From positions 31,924,574-31,988,573 of the forward strand of contig JBBMOA010000001.1 in NCBI GenBank assembly GCA_037954235.1: 64,000 bases of DNA, written 5' to 3'. Shown here piece after piece: positions 52,401 to 61,418 of this stretch. Position numbers and translations under genes: made by a program. The stretch's first letter is position 1. Each line of letters opens with the position of its first letter. This stretch comes from Aulostomus chinensis (lineage: Eukaryota > Chordata > Actinopteri > Syngnathiformes > Aulostomidae). Under the pieces are notes generated by a model. That model saw only the letters and a program-made list of their open reading frames with translations, searched no databases and was not told the DNA's origin.

Positions 52401-52666
52401 AAGCGTCCATCAACCTGCAGGACAAACTCCTTCACTGTGTGGGAGGTTCAGAGTCCCTGGTTTGATTGCAGCTTTGACCTGAGCAGGTGTTCATCCTCAT
52501 CTCAGTAACAGGGGACACTTTATCACAGCAGTGGACAAACATCAGCATTCATCACCCAGCAGCTCCTCTGATCAACAGAACAAGCTGAAGTATTCTGAGA
52601 AGGAGGGCATGGATCCCTCTACCTCCCACATGCTAAGCTAGCACTCTACCATTGGAGCTAAGTCCC
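52401..52666 (-). repeat. 266-bp dispersed repeat with tRNA-Ala-like end, copy 2
   Basis: Direct copy of 45307-45572 at offset 7094. The flanks differ on both sides, so the repeat ends are sharp: similarity starts at AAGCGTCCAT and ends after the AGTCCC that corresponds to the tRNA-like 5' end. Confidence 0.85.
52595..52666 (-). pseudogene. tRNA-Ala(AGC)-like sequence, copy 2
   Basis: Same tRNA-derived end as copy 1, differing by one base in the region compared. It has a recognisable A box and AGC anticodon loop but no matching acceptor 3' half. Confidence 0.6.
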
Positions 52667-52690
52667 CTTTTGAGCTTCTATTTGAGTTTT

Positions 52691-52999
52691 CTGTTCCCAT
52701 CTCTATGGTAACGGTCAGTTTTGACCCACATCTTCAATCAGCTGTAAAATTCACTAAAAACAATTTTCTATCATCCAAGTTGTTTCCATCTCTTGGTTTC
52801 CTTGGTAGGCTTCCTTATCCATGGAAATATTGATTTGAATATTTTGTTGTGGGCCTCTGGACCTTTTTTTAGTCAGTAAACCCTCAATTTCAATTAAAAA
52901 AATGATAAAATGAACCTTTGGGTTTGGCATAAAAGTCTTTTTTTCAGCAACAGAACTTTAATATAAACACTAAATGAAAAGCAGAACAGGCCAGAACAC
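52691..52999 (-). repeat. piggyBac-associated repeat, copy 1
   Basis: This 309-bp segment is the shortened reverse complement of 60196-60673. It lies directly 3' of, and slightly overlaps, the piggyBac transposase fragment on the same strand, so it may be that element's 3' region. It contains GGTCAGTTTTGACCCAC at 52715 and lacks about 170 internal bases of the other copy. Confidence 0.75.
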
Positions 53000-53590
53000 A
53001 AACTCTGCTCTGCCGTCCTTCCTGGTTACTGGGCATGGACTGCTGGAAGGGGCATTTTCCTCAGAAAGGGACAAGACGTTCATCCACTCTCACCTCTGGC
53101 CCTGGGTTGAATGTTGGTGCAAGGAGCTGCACCCATCTTTCCCAGACATCCCCAATGGGGGCAAGCTTGTCAGTTCTTGCTCCGGTGTCTCTGTCGTCAA
53201 ATCTGAGGACTCTTGATGTTTGTTGAAAGTTCTGAAGTGGCCTTGTGGCCCGGAAAATATTTCTGCCTGTCGATGCGTCCCAGAGACGATCAGTGGCCTC
53301 ACTGCAGGATCTGAACACTCCAGGAAGAAGAAGAACACCAATAGAAGCATCCAGGTGTCCCTCATCAATGTCTTTCCACTTGTCACCATGGACTTTTTTT
53401 CCTTTGAGGTTTGTCACAGCAATGCTGACTCTTTTTAGTGACAGTGGCATGAACAGAACCATCAACCATAAACAGCTCCAAACATGTCTTGATGTCACTG
53501 CCTCTCGTCACAGCAAACCTTGTGATTCCAGGGCTCATTTTGATGACATCAGCAGCAGCTTCCCTGCCATGTACATCAGGAGATACTGAG
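52960..53590 (-). pseudogene. piggyBac transposase fragment (DDE_Tnp_1_7 type)
   Basis: The minus strand encodes a PGBD4-like stretch: MSPGITRFAVTR near 53545, then KWKDIDEGHLDA, IGVLLLPGVFRSC and LWDASTGRNIFRAT. It continues with RVLRFDDRDTGAR, DKLAPIGDVWERWVQL and NPGPEVRVDERLVPF, ending near 53061. The conserved FDDR and VDER blocks are in the order expected for the N-terminal half of the catalytic core. A frameshift near 53400 separates the first block, and another near 53055 precedes a decayed CPFQQSMPSN segment. The C-terminal half with later catalytic acids and the cysteine-rich domain is missing. It is non-functional. Confidence 0.88.
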
Positions 53591-53651
53591 CTCCAGCCAA
53601 TGTTCCCTCTAGTTTTTCATGTGTCTGGTTATCCTCACAAGCTCCCTGAGC

Positions 53652-53933
53652 TCACTGAGGACCACTGTGAGCACTGAAACTGGGAGATGGTTCCACAGGA
53701 GGGGAGCCTGATAGCTGAAGGCTCGGGCTCCATTCTACTTCTAGAACTCTAGGAACCACCAGTAACCCTGCATCCTGGGAGCGAAGGGTTCTAGCTGGAT
53801 AATAGGGGACTATGAGCTCTGTCAGGTAGGAAGGAGCCTGACTGTTGAGGACTTTGATGGTAGAAGGAGAATTTAGAATTCTATTCTGAATGTGACAGGG
53901 AGCCATGCAGAGAAGCCAGTACAGGAGAGACAT
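53652..53933 (-). pseudogene. LINE ORF2 C-terminal fragment (fish L2-like)
   Basis: The minus-strand open frame contains VLNSQAPSYLTELI, YYPARTLRSQDAGLLVVPR and a degraded tail. This matches the segment after the reverse transcriptase domain in common teleost non-LTR elements (APSYLTELL...LRSSDAGLLVVPR). It is a 5'-truncated, decayed copy. Confidence 0.8.
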
Positions 53934-54101
53934 GGTCTCTTCTACCAGTTCTAGTCAACACACAGGCAGCAGTGTTCTGGACCAGCTGGAGAGTTTTCAG
54001 GACCTACTTCTTCTTTTGGTCACAGGTTTGAAGATACCTGTGGAAGTGAAAGGAAAGGCTGCGAGAGACCTGCCACACCTCTCCAGTGACCTAGGACATG
54101 A

Positions 54102-54183
54102 TGGCAGTGGTGGGATTTGAACCCACGCCTCCTCAGAGACTGGAACCTTAATCCAGCACCTTAGACCACTCGGCCACACTACC
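54102..54183 (-). tRNA. tRNA-Leu(AAG)
   Basis: The 82-nt minus-strand sequence has the acceptor GGTAGTG paired with CACTGCC (one wobble), a TGGCCGAGTGG A box, an anticodon arm CTGGA-TTAAGGT-TCCAG giving AAG (genomic CTT at 54147-54149), a long variable arm and B box GGTTCAAATCC. No T4 run follows on the minus strand. Structure is intact. Confidence 0.92.
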
Positions 54184-54344
54184 TCACTGTGCTGTTCTCT
54201 GAGTTGGTCTGCTAAAGGCATGTTGAAGAGGAAGTAACATCATGATATCAAACTGATTCTGAAGGGGGACCCCTTTCCTCCCACGGTCACAGGAAGTGAC
54301 AACAGCGCCGCTAGAAGCAGGAAAGAAATGGGAAAAGGACTCAG

Positions 54345-54575
54345 TTTGTACAGAGCCTTTCTACCTCAGCAGCCCTCAAGGAGCTGAACAATGTCCTCTC
54401 ATTCACACACTCACACACTGATGCTGAAGGCTGCCATGCAAGGAGCCAACCTACTCATCAGAAGTATTTAGGGGTTCAGTATCTTACTCAAGGACACTTT
54501 GACATGGTCACTGGAGAAAGTGAGGATAAACCAGCCACCCTTTGGTTGCCAGACGGCCACGCTACTCCTGAGTAA
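54345..54575 (-). repeat. Teleost SINE-like repeat, inverted
   Basis: The plus strand shows GTACAGAGCCTTTCTACCTC, CATTCACACACTCACACACT, GGCTGCCATGCAAGGAGCC and CTCAAGGACACTTTGACATG, a well-known order in teleost interspersed repeats. The final part (ACCAGCCACC, TTGCCAGACGGCCACGC) corresponds to a degenerate tRNA-like head on the minus strand. Confidence 0.65.
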
Positions 54576-54933
54576 TGTGACCTGGATAAGATGGTGAACT
54601 ACAGCTGATCGCCATGCTAGCAAACCCCTTTTGTTTGGTTTGGTTGTTGTTTAGTGACTGTGGATGAATACACAGGAGAAGTTGAGCATAAATTTGTGTT
54701 CCCTGTTCACTTGAATATATGCAGGAGTGTGAGGTGGAAATAATACTTGGAGGAGAATGAGAGTTCAGTCTCAGCGCTATGACCTGTGCTGACACTAAAA
54801 CATGTCAGCCCACAGAACAAAGATGGCAGTCCTCTGGGAAAGCAGGTACACCACACATACATGAAGAAACCCTACAGGAAACAAATATGTTGCCAGAGAC
54901 TTTTACTCTGTTTTTGTTGTTTACCCAAGTACA

Positions 54934-55136
54934 GGATTGGAGGGAGACTGATGGTCGCTGTTTGGGTTTTTGGAAAACAAGGAGGCTGTGGGTTCAAGCT
55001 GGATTCTCAGAGACTATTTCCCCAACCTGTACATTGGCATCTACACTGTCATCCAGTCACGTGACTGAAGTCATCCAGTCATGTGACTGAAGTCATCCAG
55101 TCACGTGACTGAAGTCATCCATTCAGGTCAGTGATG
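54934..55136 (+). repeat. Direct repeat, copy 1, with 22-bp subrepeats
   Basis: Homologous to 61107-61287 in the same orientation (TACAGGATTGGAGGGAGACT through GTCAGTGATGTCACT). It contains a tandem 22-bp unit, GTCATCCAGTCACGTGACTG plus AA, in three full copies at about 55050-55116 and a fourth partial one; the other copy has one full and one partial unit. Confidence 0.88.
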
Positions 55137-55300
55137 TCACTTGACAGGACTCTCATTACCAAATCGGCCGCTCTGCAGCACAATACACAATCATTAGCTC
55201 AGTGCTACGTGAGCCAAGAGCAGCAGGTGAGCAGACAAGCCGCGTTACCTGTCCGAAGCAAAACATCCGGCGCGGAAATGACGTCACCCGTCAGGAGCAG

Positions 55301-55322
55301 CGAGAGAGAGAGAGAGAGAGAG
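55301..55322. repeat. (GA)n microsatellite
   Basis: A run of GA dinucleotides between GCAGC and TGGGGC. Confidence 0.95.
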
Positions 55323-55354
55323 ATGGGGCAGGGAGGGAATCGCCCCTCTTATGA

Positions 55355-56324
55355 GTGAGGGCGCCTCCGGTGGTTGGCTGTGCAATTGCCAATTAGGCAT
55401 GAAAGCTCACAGCTGTCTGTGCTGCCACACACCGATTCAGGCCTGGGCTCCTGTCTCGCTGCCAAACTCCGCCTGACTCCGTAGAGCTGGTCAGCCTCCA
55501 CTCAGTCCTCTTCATTTGGTTGGAGGTCACCATCGTTCATCCTACACACCTTTCCACCTGCCTCTTTGACGTCTACTTGAAGCTCAGATAAATCCAGGCT
55601 AATTCATACCTGCTACTCAATATGGGCCTGAATTACTCTGCTGGAATTATCACTCTGTCTTAAGGGTTTTCTTAATTGTATTAAATCCTCTTTAATTTCC
55701 AAGAAGTCTTCCAACTCATTCATTCATGCAAGCCACTGATCCACAAGACCTCATTGATGAGCTTCAACCTGAGACTGAGTGTTTCTCATTGGACGAGACA
55801 CCCATTCAATGAGACTCATTGTCAGTCCATTGAAATCTACTGGTGTTCCTGGTGAGTTGATTTAACAACATGAGCTGACAGAATCTACGTTCAGGTAGGA
55901 ACCACCACATCCAGGGGTCTGGACCTTTGAGCAGGCAGAGCCATCAAAGTAGCAGACTAAGCTAGCAGACATTAGCATTGAGAAGAAACTGATACCTGAG
56001 CCTACTTTTGGGTCTGGTCAGGTGATGACACAATAATATGACATCATTGTCAGACTGACGCCTGCTCAACACTGACCAAACACTATGGCATTGTGGGAAA
56101 TTTCTGCTTGGCTCGCGTCCATCAATACATATGAAGAAATTTGTCCAGAATCAGAATTGACAGTGGATACAATTGAGTCCACACTGGTTTTTCATTCTGA
56201 GTCAGGTGCAGGTGTGGAACTTCAGACACAGTCTGTGTTTGTGTTGTTCATTCAGTGATTTTTCTTTCAATTCCCAATCACAGCTGCAGAAAGTGAGAGG
56301 ACAAGCAGGGATGTTCAAGATGAA
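55355..56324. other. Non-coding stretch, possible LTR fragment at its start
   Basis: From about 55365 to 55480, CTGTGCAATTGCCAATTAGG, AGCTCACAGCTG and AACTCCGCCTGACTCC resemble LTR ends of fish gypsy-like elements from memory. No paired LTR is present. The rest shows no gene. Confidence 0.3.
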
Positions 56325-56397
56325 CGCCCAACGTGGGGCTTGAACCCACGACCCTGAGATTAAGAGTCTCATGCTCTACCGACTGAGCTAGTCAGGC
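56325..56397 (-). tRNA. tRNA-Lys(CTT)
   Basis: The 73-nt minus-strand sequence has TAGCTCAGTCGGTAGAGC as A box, anticodon CTT (genomic AAG at 56362-56364) and B box GGTTCAAGCCC. The acceptor GCCTGAC pairs with GTTGGGC through two wobble pairs, a weaker stem than the usual GCCCGGC form. No T4 run follows. Confidence 0.9.
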
Positions 56398-57148
56398 TAC
56401 ATCTGAGTAGCTTCAATAGCCTGAAGTGATCAGAGTGAGAGACGCTACAAGCTCTCCATCAGACTCACAGTCACATGAGCCATCACATGATTGATGAATG
56501 ACCACAAACACCTTCATCTTTGACAAAGAAGTAAAATAAAAGGTGAACCACAGATGAGACACCAGTGGTAAAAACACTAAAGTGCTGTCAAGGAGAAACA
56601 GGATACGAGCAAACACACACACACAAGTTACAGAGAGAGAACTCTCCCAGAGGGAACCACTCAAAGGAGAACCTAGAGATCATCAGGCTGGATGACCTCA
56701 TCAACATGAGACAGGTGGATAGGAAACAAGCTCAGAGATGTCAGGAACATGAGATCCAAGTGGTGAGAGAGCAAGAACTGGTGAGGTTCCAGAACCAGGA
56801 GTGAGGTGAAGCCTGCATCACCTACTGGGAGCTTTTAGTCTAAGGTTCAACTTGGACTGGAATGATTTCTGGAGAGACAACGTGCAGGGAGGGAATTTGG
56901 AGATGAAGAACAAGTTCCTCTCAGGCTTTCATGGAGTTTTCAGGAGTCAAACAGACCCTCCTCTGATTGGTTGTCAGATGTGTTCTCATTGCACCACAGC
57001 CTCCAGGTTGAGGGTTCTGGTCCGAGTCAGACACATTGACTCTGATGCTGCTGAGCCTGAAGGGAGGATGAAGAAAGAAGTGTCTGAGAGAGCTTCACCA
57101 GACCAACTGTCCAGTTGAACAACAAACACTAGTCAGTAGGAATGTTGC
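56398..57148. other. Non-coding stretch
   Basis: No gene is recognised. Short open frames around 56565-56804 and 56852-57118 have no domain I can name. Confidence 0.4.
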
Positions 57149-57220
57149 TGCTGGGACCCTGATTCAAACCAGGGTTGCTGCAGCCACAACACAGAGGACT
57201 GACCACTAGAGGATCAGGGC
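57149..57220 (-). pseudogene. tRNA-His(GTG) pseudogene
   Basis: The 72-nt minus-strand sequence follows tRNA-His (CTCTAGTGGTCAGT A-box region, TGTTGTGGCTGCAGCAACC anticodon arm with GTG). There are many substitutions, a B box of GGTTTGAATCA and a mismatched acceptor stem. Confidence 0.75.
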
Positions 57221-57339
57221 CTCCTGGAGGCTGAGGTTGGAGCTGCTCTGTCTTTGTCTCACTGAGAGATCAGAGACAATTGGAGTCCACAAAGAAATCA
57301 TTGAGAAATCAAGGAGAGATCAAAGAAAGAATTCTAAGA

Positions 57340-57665
57340 TTAAAAACAGAACTCTGAGATCAAAGGTTGAAGTTCCCCAAGGTTCAGTTTTAGCTCAGAC
57401 CCTCTTTAATATCTCTGTACTGCCACTTGTCGTCAGGAGACTCAGTATGAACCTCCACAGTTCTGCTGGTGTCACTCAGCAGGACATCTCAGTGTCTCCC
57501 GGTGACTCAGGACCTGGCGATGTCCATTAACCTGTCATGGTGACAGAGAACTTTCTCCTGCTCAGCCAGGACAAAACTGAGGTCTTAATTAAAGCTGGAG
57601 GCAGTGTTGTTTGGGCCTGAGCCTCCTTCTGTCCACTGCAGACAAGTAGCAGGAGTCGTCCTGAA
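57340..57665 (+). pseudogene. LINE reverse transcriptase fragment (fish L2-like)
   Basis: The plus strand reads VPQGSVLAQTLFNI, then NLHSSAGVTQQDISVSPGD, LLLSQDKTEVLI and (degraded) the block after it. This matches the VPQGSVLGPTLF...YADDTQLY...LNQDKTEVLV order of teleost L2-type reverse transcriptases. The catalytic YADD is lost and stops or frameshifts occur near 57530. Non-functional. Confidence 0.82.
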
Positions 57666-57669
57666 TCCA

Positions 57670-59420
57670 AGGATGTATTTTATGAGAGCGGTGGGACTTG
57701 TAGTTTAGGAGGTAGAAGCCTCAGTGTGACACCAAGTGAGAATCAGAGCTGAGAGCTGAGCCTCTAAGAGCCCCTCCCCCGCTGCTCTCTGTCAGAGTGG
57801 AGAGGAGAGAGGATTTTTGGAGAGTTTGTTGTTTGAAAAATGCTCATCAATCCCCAGATTGTGGTCAAAAGTTGAATGTAAACATTTTCAAAGGCATTTT
57901 TGTCAGGAATGTAGTGAAGTTATTTGTGAAGTGGAGAGAGTTACAGTTGTAACCCCCATAAAAATTCGGCTTGAGTTTATTGAACTTTTTTTTTTTTCTT
58001 GTTGTAAATTCATGCAATGCCATAGAATCACCACTAGAAGGCACTGTATGAATGAGGTGAGTAGAGATTGCAGTAGACGCAATGCATGCTGGGATCAACT
58101 GCCGAAAAGAGACTGTGAGACTTTTCTTGATTTTCCGTTGAGACGAACAGTTATTTTTCTTTATGGCTTGTTTCTTTTACTGCTTAATTTTTTTTAATAC
58201 TTTGAGTCAATTACACGATTGAGAGTCGTTATAAAGAGTTTCCGACCGCTGTGACCGGAGGATGTTTCCTATTACAGGTATTTAGACGATCGAGAACTCC
58301 GGTGAGTGTGCTAGTTAGCCGCTATGTTGCTAGCGGACATGTAATGACTGTTTCTCAGTACAGCTATGATTCAGCAATATGAGATCTGTTCTGTTATAAT
58401 CTAAAAGAAAGGAAAAAAAAACAATCGGAGTAAGTTGTAAATGCACCAAATTGTTGTAATGGATAAATATGTTAAAAGTTTTGCATCTTAGAGCTGTGTT
58501 CATTTTCATATGGGAACGGTAGTTTTGCCGTTTTTTTCATAGGCGCCTTAAGTGCCTTGTTCAATGTCATAGAGCTGAGAGGTGTTCATGATTTGTAGAT
58601 GTGAGATTTTAATTGTTGCAATATTAATATGTAAGAGTTGATGTTGAAATGATACTGAGTAAAAGTCATGTGACTTGAGGAAGCATGATTAGAGATACAG
58701 AGATATTGTGTAGCATGATTTATACTGTAACAAATGTAACGATGTCTGAGGGATTTTAATATCTCAGGATATAGTTATTATTTTCTGTTACTGGCTGTTA
58801 CATGAAGTGAAGAGAGAAAAAGAGAGTATACTGTACACTAATTAGAGATAGATAACCAATTTTTTTCCTGTTATGGTAGATTGTTTTTTTTTATTCAACT
58901 CCATTGCTGCATCTGCACTCTGGAGACTGACAGCGTCGATCTCAACCAGGACCACTGTGTGACGAGAGGCAGGGTTAAAGAGGATCCAAATTCTTCAGTT
59001 CAGCATTACCGTGGAGCAGATAAGATCCAAGCCACGCAGCGTGCACGTAGAAAAACAATAATACATGACACACTACCCGGGTAGCACATACATATACATC
59101 AGACAGACGGACAGAAGGACAGTGACATTAAACAGCATGACGCTGTGAAGGGATGCTTATTTTTTTATTTTTCTTGTGTGAAGTGAAGCTTGTCTTACTC
59201 TTGCCATTGTGAAAAGAAAATTACAATAACTGTCTTGCACTAATTACCCCTCGCTCCTTGAGTTGAACCCAAGTATTGTTGCTTTTACCGAGTTACAATA
59301 ATATTAGCTAGCTAGCAACGTTAGCTAGTTAACGTTAGCTAGCTGGCAATATTTAGCACCACCAACTAGTTAAACAAGGTCAGCAGCTGTTATGATGATG
59401 GTCACATGATTTAACCTTCC
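57670..59420. other. Non-coding block with CpG-bearing exon-like segment
   Basis: No protein is recognised. Around 58210-58300 CpGs are denser than nearby (CGACCGCTGTGACCGGAGG), and TTCCTATTACAG then CTCCG|GTGAGTG at 58301 look like a small exon with a strong splice donor. A second, CpG-bearing segment lies at 58905-59085. At 59302-59351 there is an imperfect palindrome of AGCTAGC and AACGTTAGC words. It could be a promoter/first exon or an unrecognised LTR-type element. Confidence 0.35.
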
Positions 59421-59992
59421 TCCTGTGGGACCTGTTGGAGGTTTTAAATGCAGCAAAGAAGCACATCAACTTGTTGACTGCATCAAGGCTTTCTGACTTT
59501 GTCAGGAACCTCTAGTTCAACCAAATCAAACCAACAAATGTTGTTCACTGAATGATCAAATAGTGAGGGTCTGTCTGGACCAGTGATCAAAATAAGATGA
59601 TAAAGCAACAATCAGAGCCAAACCTGAAGTCAGAAGTGCACTGTCAGCAACACTGCCAGCAGCTCCTCTCCCAGTCATGGGAGCTTCAGGGACTCTCATC
59701 AGCCTCGTTCTCCCATCGACCTGCACAACAACACAACAAACAAAGACGGCAGGTCCAGTGTGGTCCTGATAAGACCACTGGACTGCAGGGTCCCAGTATC
59801 ACTGGTGACAATGGTTTTACCAGCTGGGACCTTGGACAAGAACTTCTCAGAGGAAACTCATCATGGTGGCTCAGTGAAGAGAACTAGACCTGAGCTGCCT
59901 GCTGGAACCTAGCAGGTGAAGGACAGAGCTCCACCTCTTTAGAGACACCACCACTGTGGGCTCATGTTGGCAAAAGAAGTGGGTCAGTTTTT
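59421..59992. other. Non-coding stretch
   Basis: A 96-codon open frame (59597-59887) has no recognisable domain; I do not call it a gene. Confidence 0.4.
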
Positions 59993-60009
59993 GACACACA
60001 CACACATCG

Positions 60010-60058
<49 letters not shown>
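59993..60058. repeat. (CA)n microsatellite
   Basis: About 66 bp of CA repeats with one short interruption (TCGAA), followed by a CATG run. Confidence 0.95.
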
Positions 60059-60062
<4 letters not shown>

Positions 60063-60195
60063 TGCATGCATGTTCTTGCACACAGAGACTTTAACTCTGT
60101 TTTTGTTTTTTCCTGGTTTTGAACCAGTAACTGGTTTCTGTTGGTTTGATTTGCTTGACTGGTTGTTGTTTGTTGACCTTCCAAATCCATATTTT

Positions 60196-60673
60196 GGGTT
60201 CTGGCTTGTTCTGCTTTTCATTTTGTGTTTGTATTAAAGTTCTGTTGCTGAAAAAGAGACTTTTTTGCCTTTTTCTTCAAGTAAATATATGAGGGTCTAA
60301 ACTGACCCATAACACCACGGATGTTCCAATAGTTAATGATATTAAAATGAATACTAAATCAAACCAGTCCATGTCAGAGATGTGTTCTAACACCCTCAGT
60401 AATGGTCAGGAAACACAACAACCTTTGGTTTATTTCTAGGATTTTCTTGAGGTTCATTTTACCATTTTTTAACTGAAATCGAGGGTTTAGTGACTAAAAA
60501 AAGGCCCAGAGGCCCACAACTAAATATTCAAACCAATATTTCCATGGATAAGGAAGCCTAACAAGGAAACAAGAGATGGAAACAACTTGGAGGATAGAAA
60601 ATTGTTTTAGTTTATTTGACAGCTGATTGAAGACGTGGGTCAAAACTGACCGTTACCATAGAGATGGGAACAG
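60196..60673 (+). repeat. piggyBac-associated repeat, copy 2 (longer)
   Basis: Reverse complement of 52691-52999 with about 170 extra internal bases. The shared start, TTCTGGCTTGTTCTGCTTTT, corresponds to the last recognisable transposase-derived bases of copy 1. It contains GGGTCTAAACTGACCCATAA near 60292 and GGTCAAAACTGACCGTTACC near 60638, two related words that may be element ends. Confidence 0.75.
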
Positions 60674-61106
60674 GAAGCTGACACAAGAGGAAGGTTCCAG
60701 CTCTGAAAAAGGAGTTTGATCAAAATCTTGAACTGCCAGTAGAAATATCCTTTTGTATGTTGACCTTTGTTGACAGAAGTCACTTTAGCTTGGCAGTGAC
60801 AAGAATGGCTAATAGCTTGACAAAGAACTGCACAAACCAGGTTCAAGCTGGACTTTGGACCCTGGTATCTGCAACGACTCCATCAACTCCTAATCTAGCA
60901 GCTCTGCTGGGTCCAACTATTTTACAGAACATTTGACAGACCTGTGGAGCAGTGAGGACACACATGAGTTGATCACATGATCCACTGAAGCGCCATTTTA
61001 CCCTGGTACTGAGGTCACCAACATGAGCTGGAGTTGGGAATCTTGAACTGAACCTGGTATCACAGCGACACCTGCTGCTGCAAAATGGAACAGCAACATT
61101 GAACCA
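60674..61106. other. Non-coding stretch
   Basis: No gene or repeat is recognised. Confidence 0.4.
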
Positions 61107-61287
61107 AGTACAGGATTGGAGGGAGACTGATGGTCGCTGTTTGGGTTTTTGAAGAACAAGGAGGGCGTGGCTTCAAGCTGGATTCTCAGAGACTATTTCC
61201 CCAACCTCTACATTGGCATCTACACTGTCATCCCGTCATGTGACTGAAGTCATCCAGTCATGTCAGTGATGTCACTCAGCAGGACTG
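61107..61287 (+). repeat. Direct repeat, copy 2
   Basis: Homologous to 54934-55136 with fewer 22-bp subrepeats and scattered substitutions (GGAGGGCGTGGCTTC against GGAGGCTGTGGGTTC). It ends about 130 bp before the start codon of the coiled-coil gene. Confidence 0.88.
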
Positions 61288-61300
61288 TCACTGCCATCAC

Positions 61301-61311
61301 ATTATAGAAAA
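61301..61311 (+). promoter_or_regulatory. Weak TATA-like sequence upstream of the coiled-coil gene
   Basis: ATTATAGAAAA lies about 110 bp before the ATG. There is no other support such as an initiator or CpG island. Confidence 0.15.
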
Positions 61312-61418
61312 GAACCCAGACTCCACATTTATGGGGCAGTTTTGGTCTTTAAACACTTGACAGTTCCAGGAGATTTAGTCTGGCTCAAGATCTTCAGATC
61401 AACCCAGGACAGAAGGCT

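Noticed and set aside
59871..60221. Open frames containing poly-Cys-Val near the CA repeats (also at 45.7 kb)
   Set aside because: Translation of (CA)n/(GT)n; no flanking domain.
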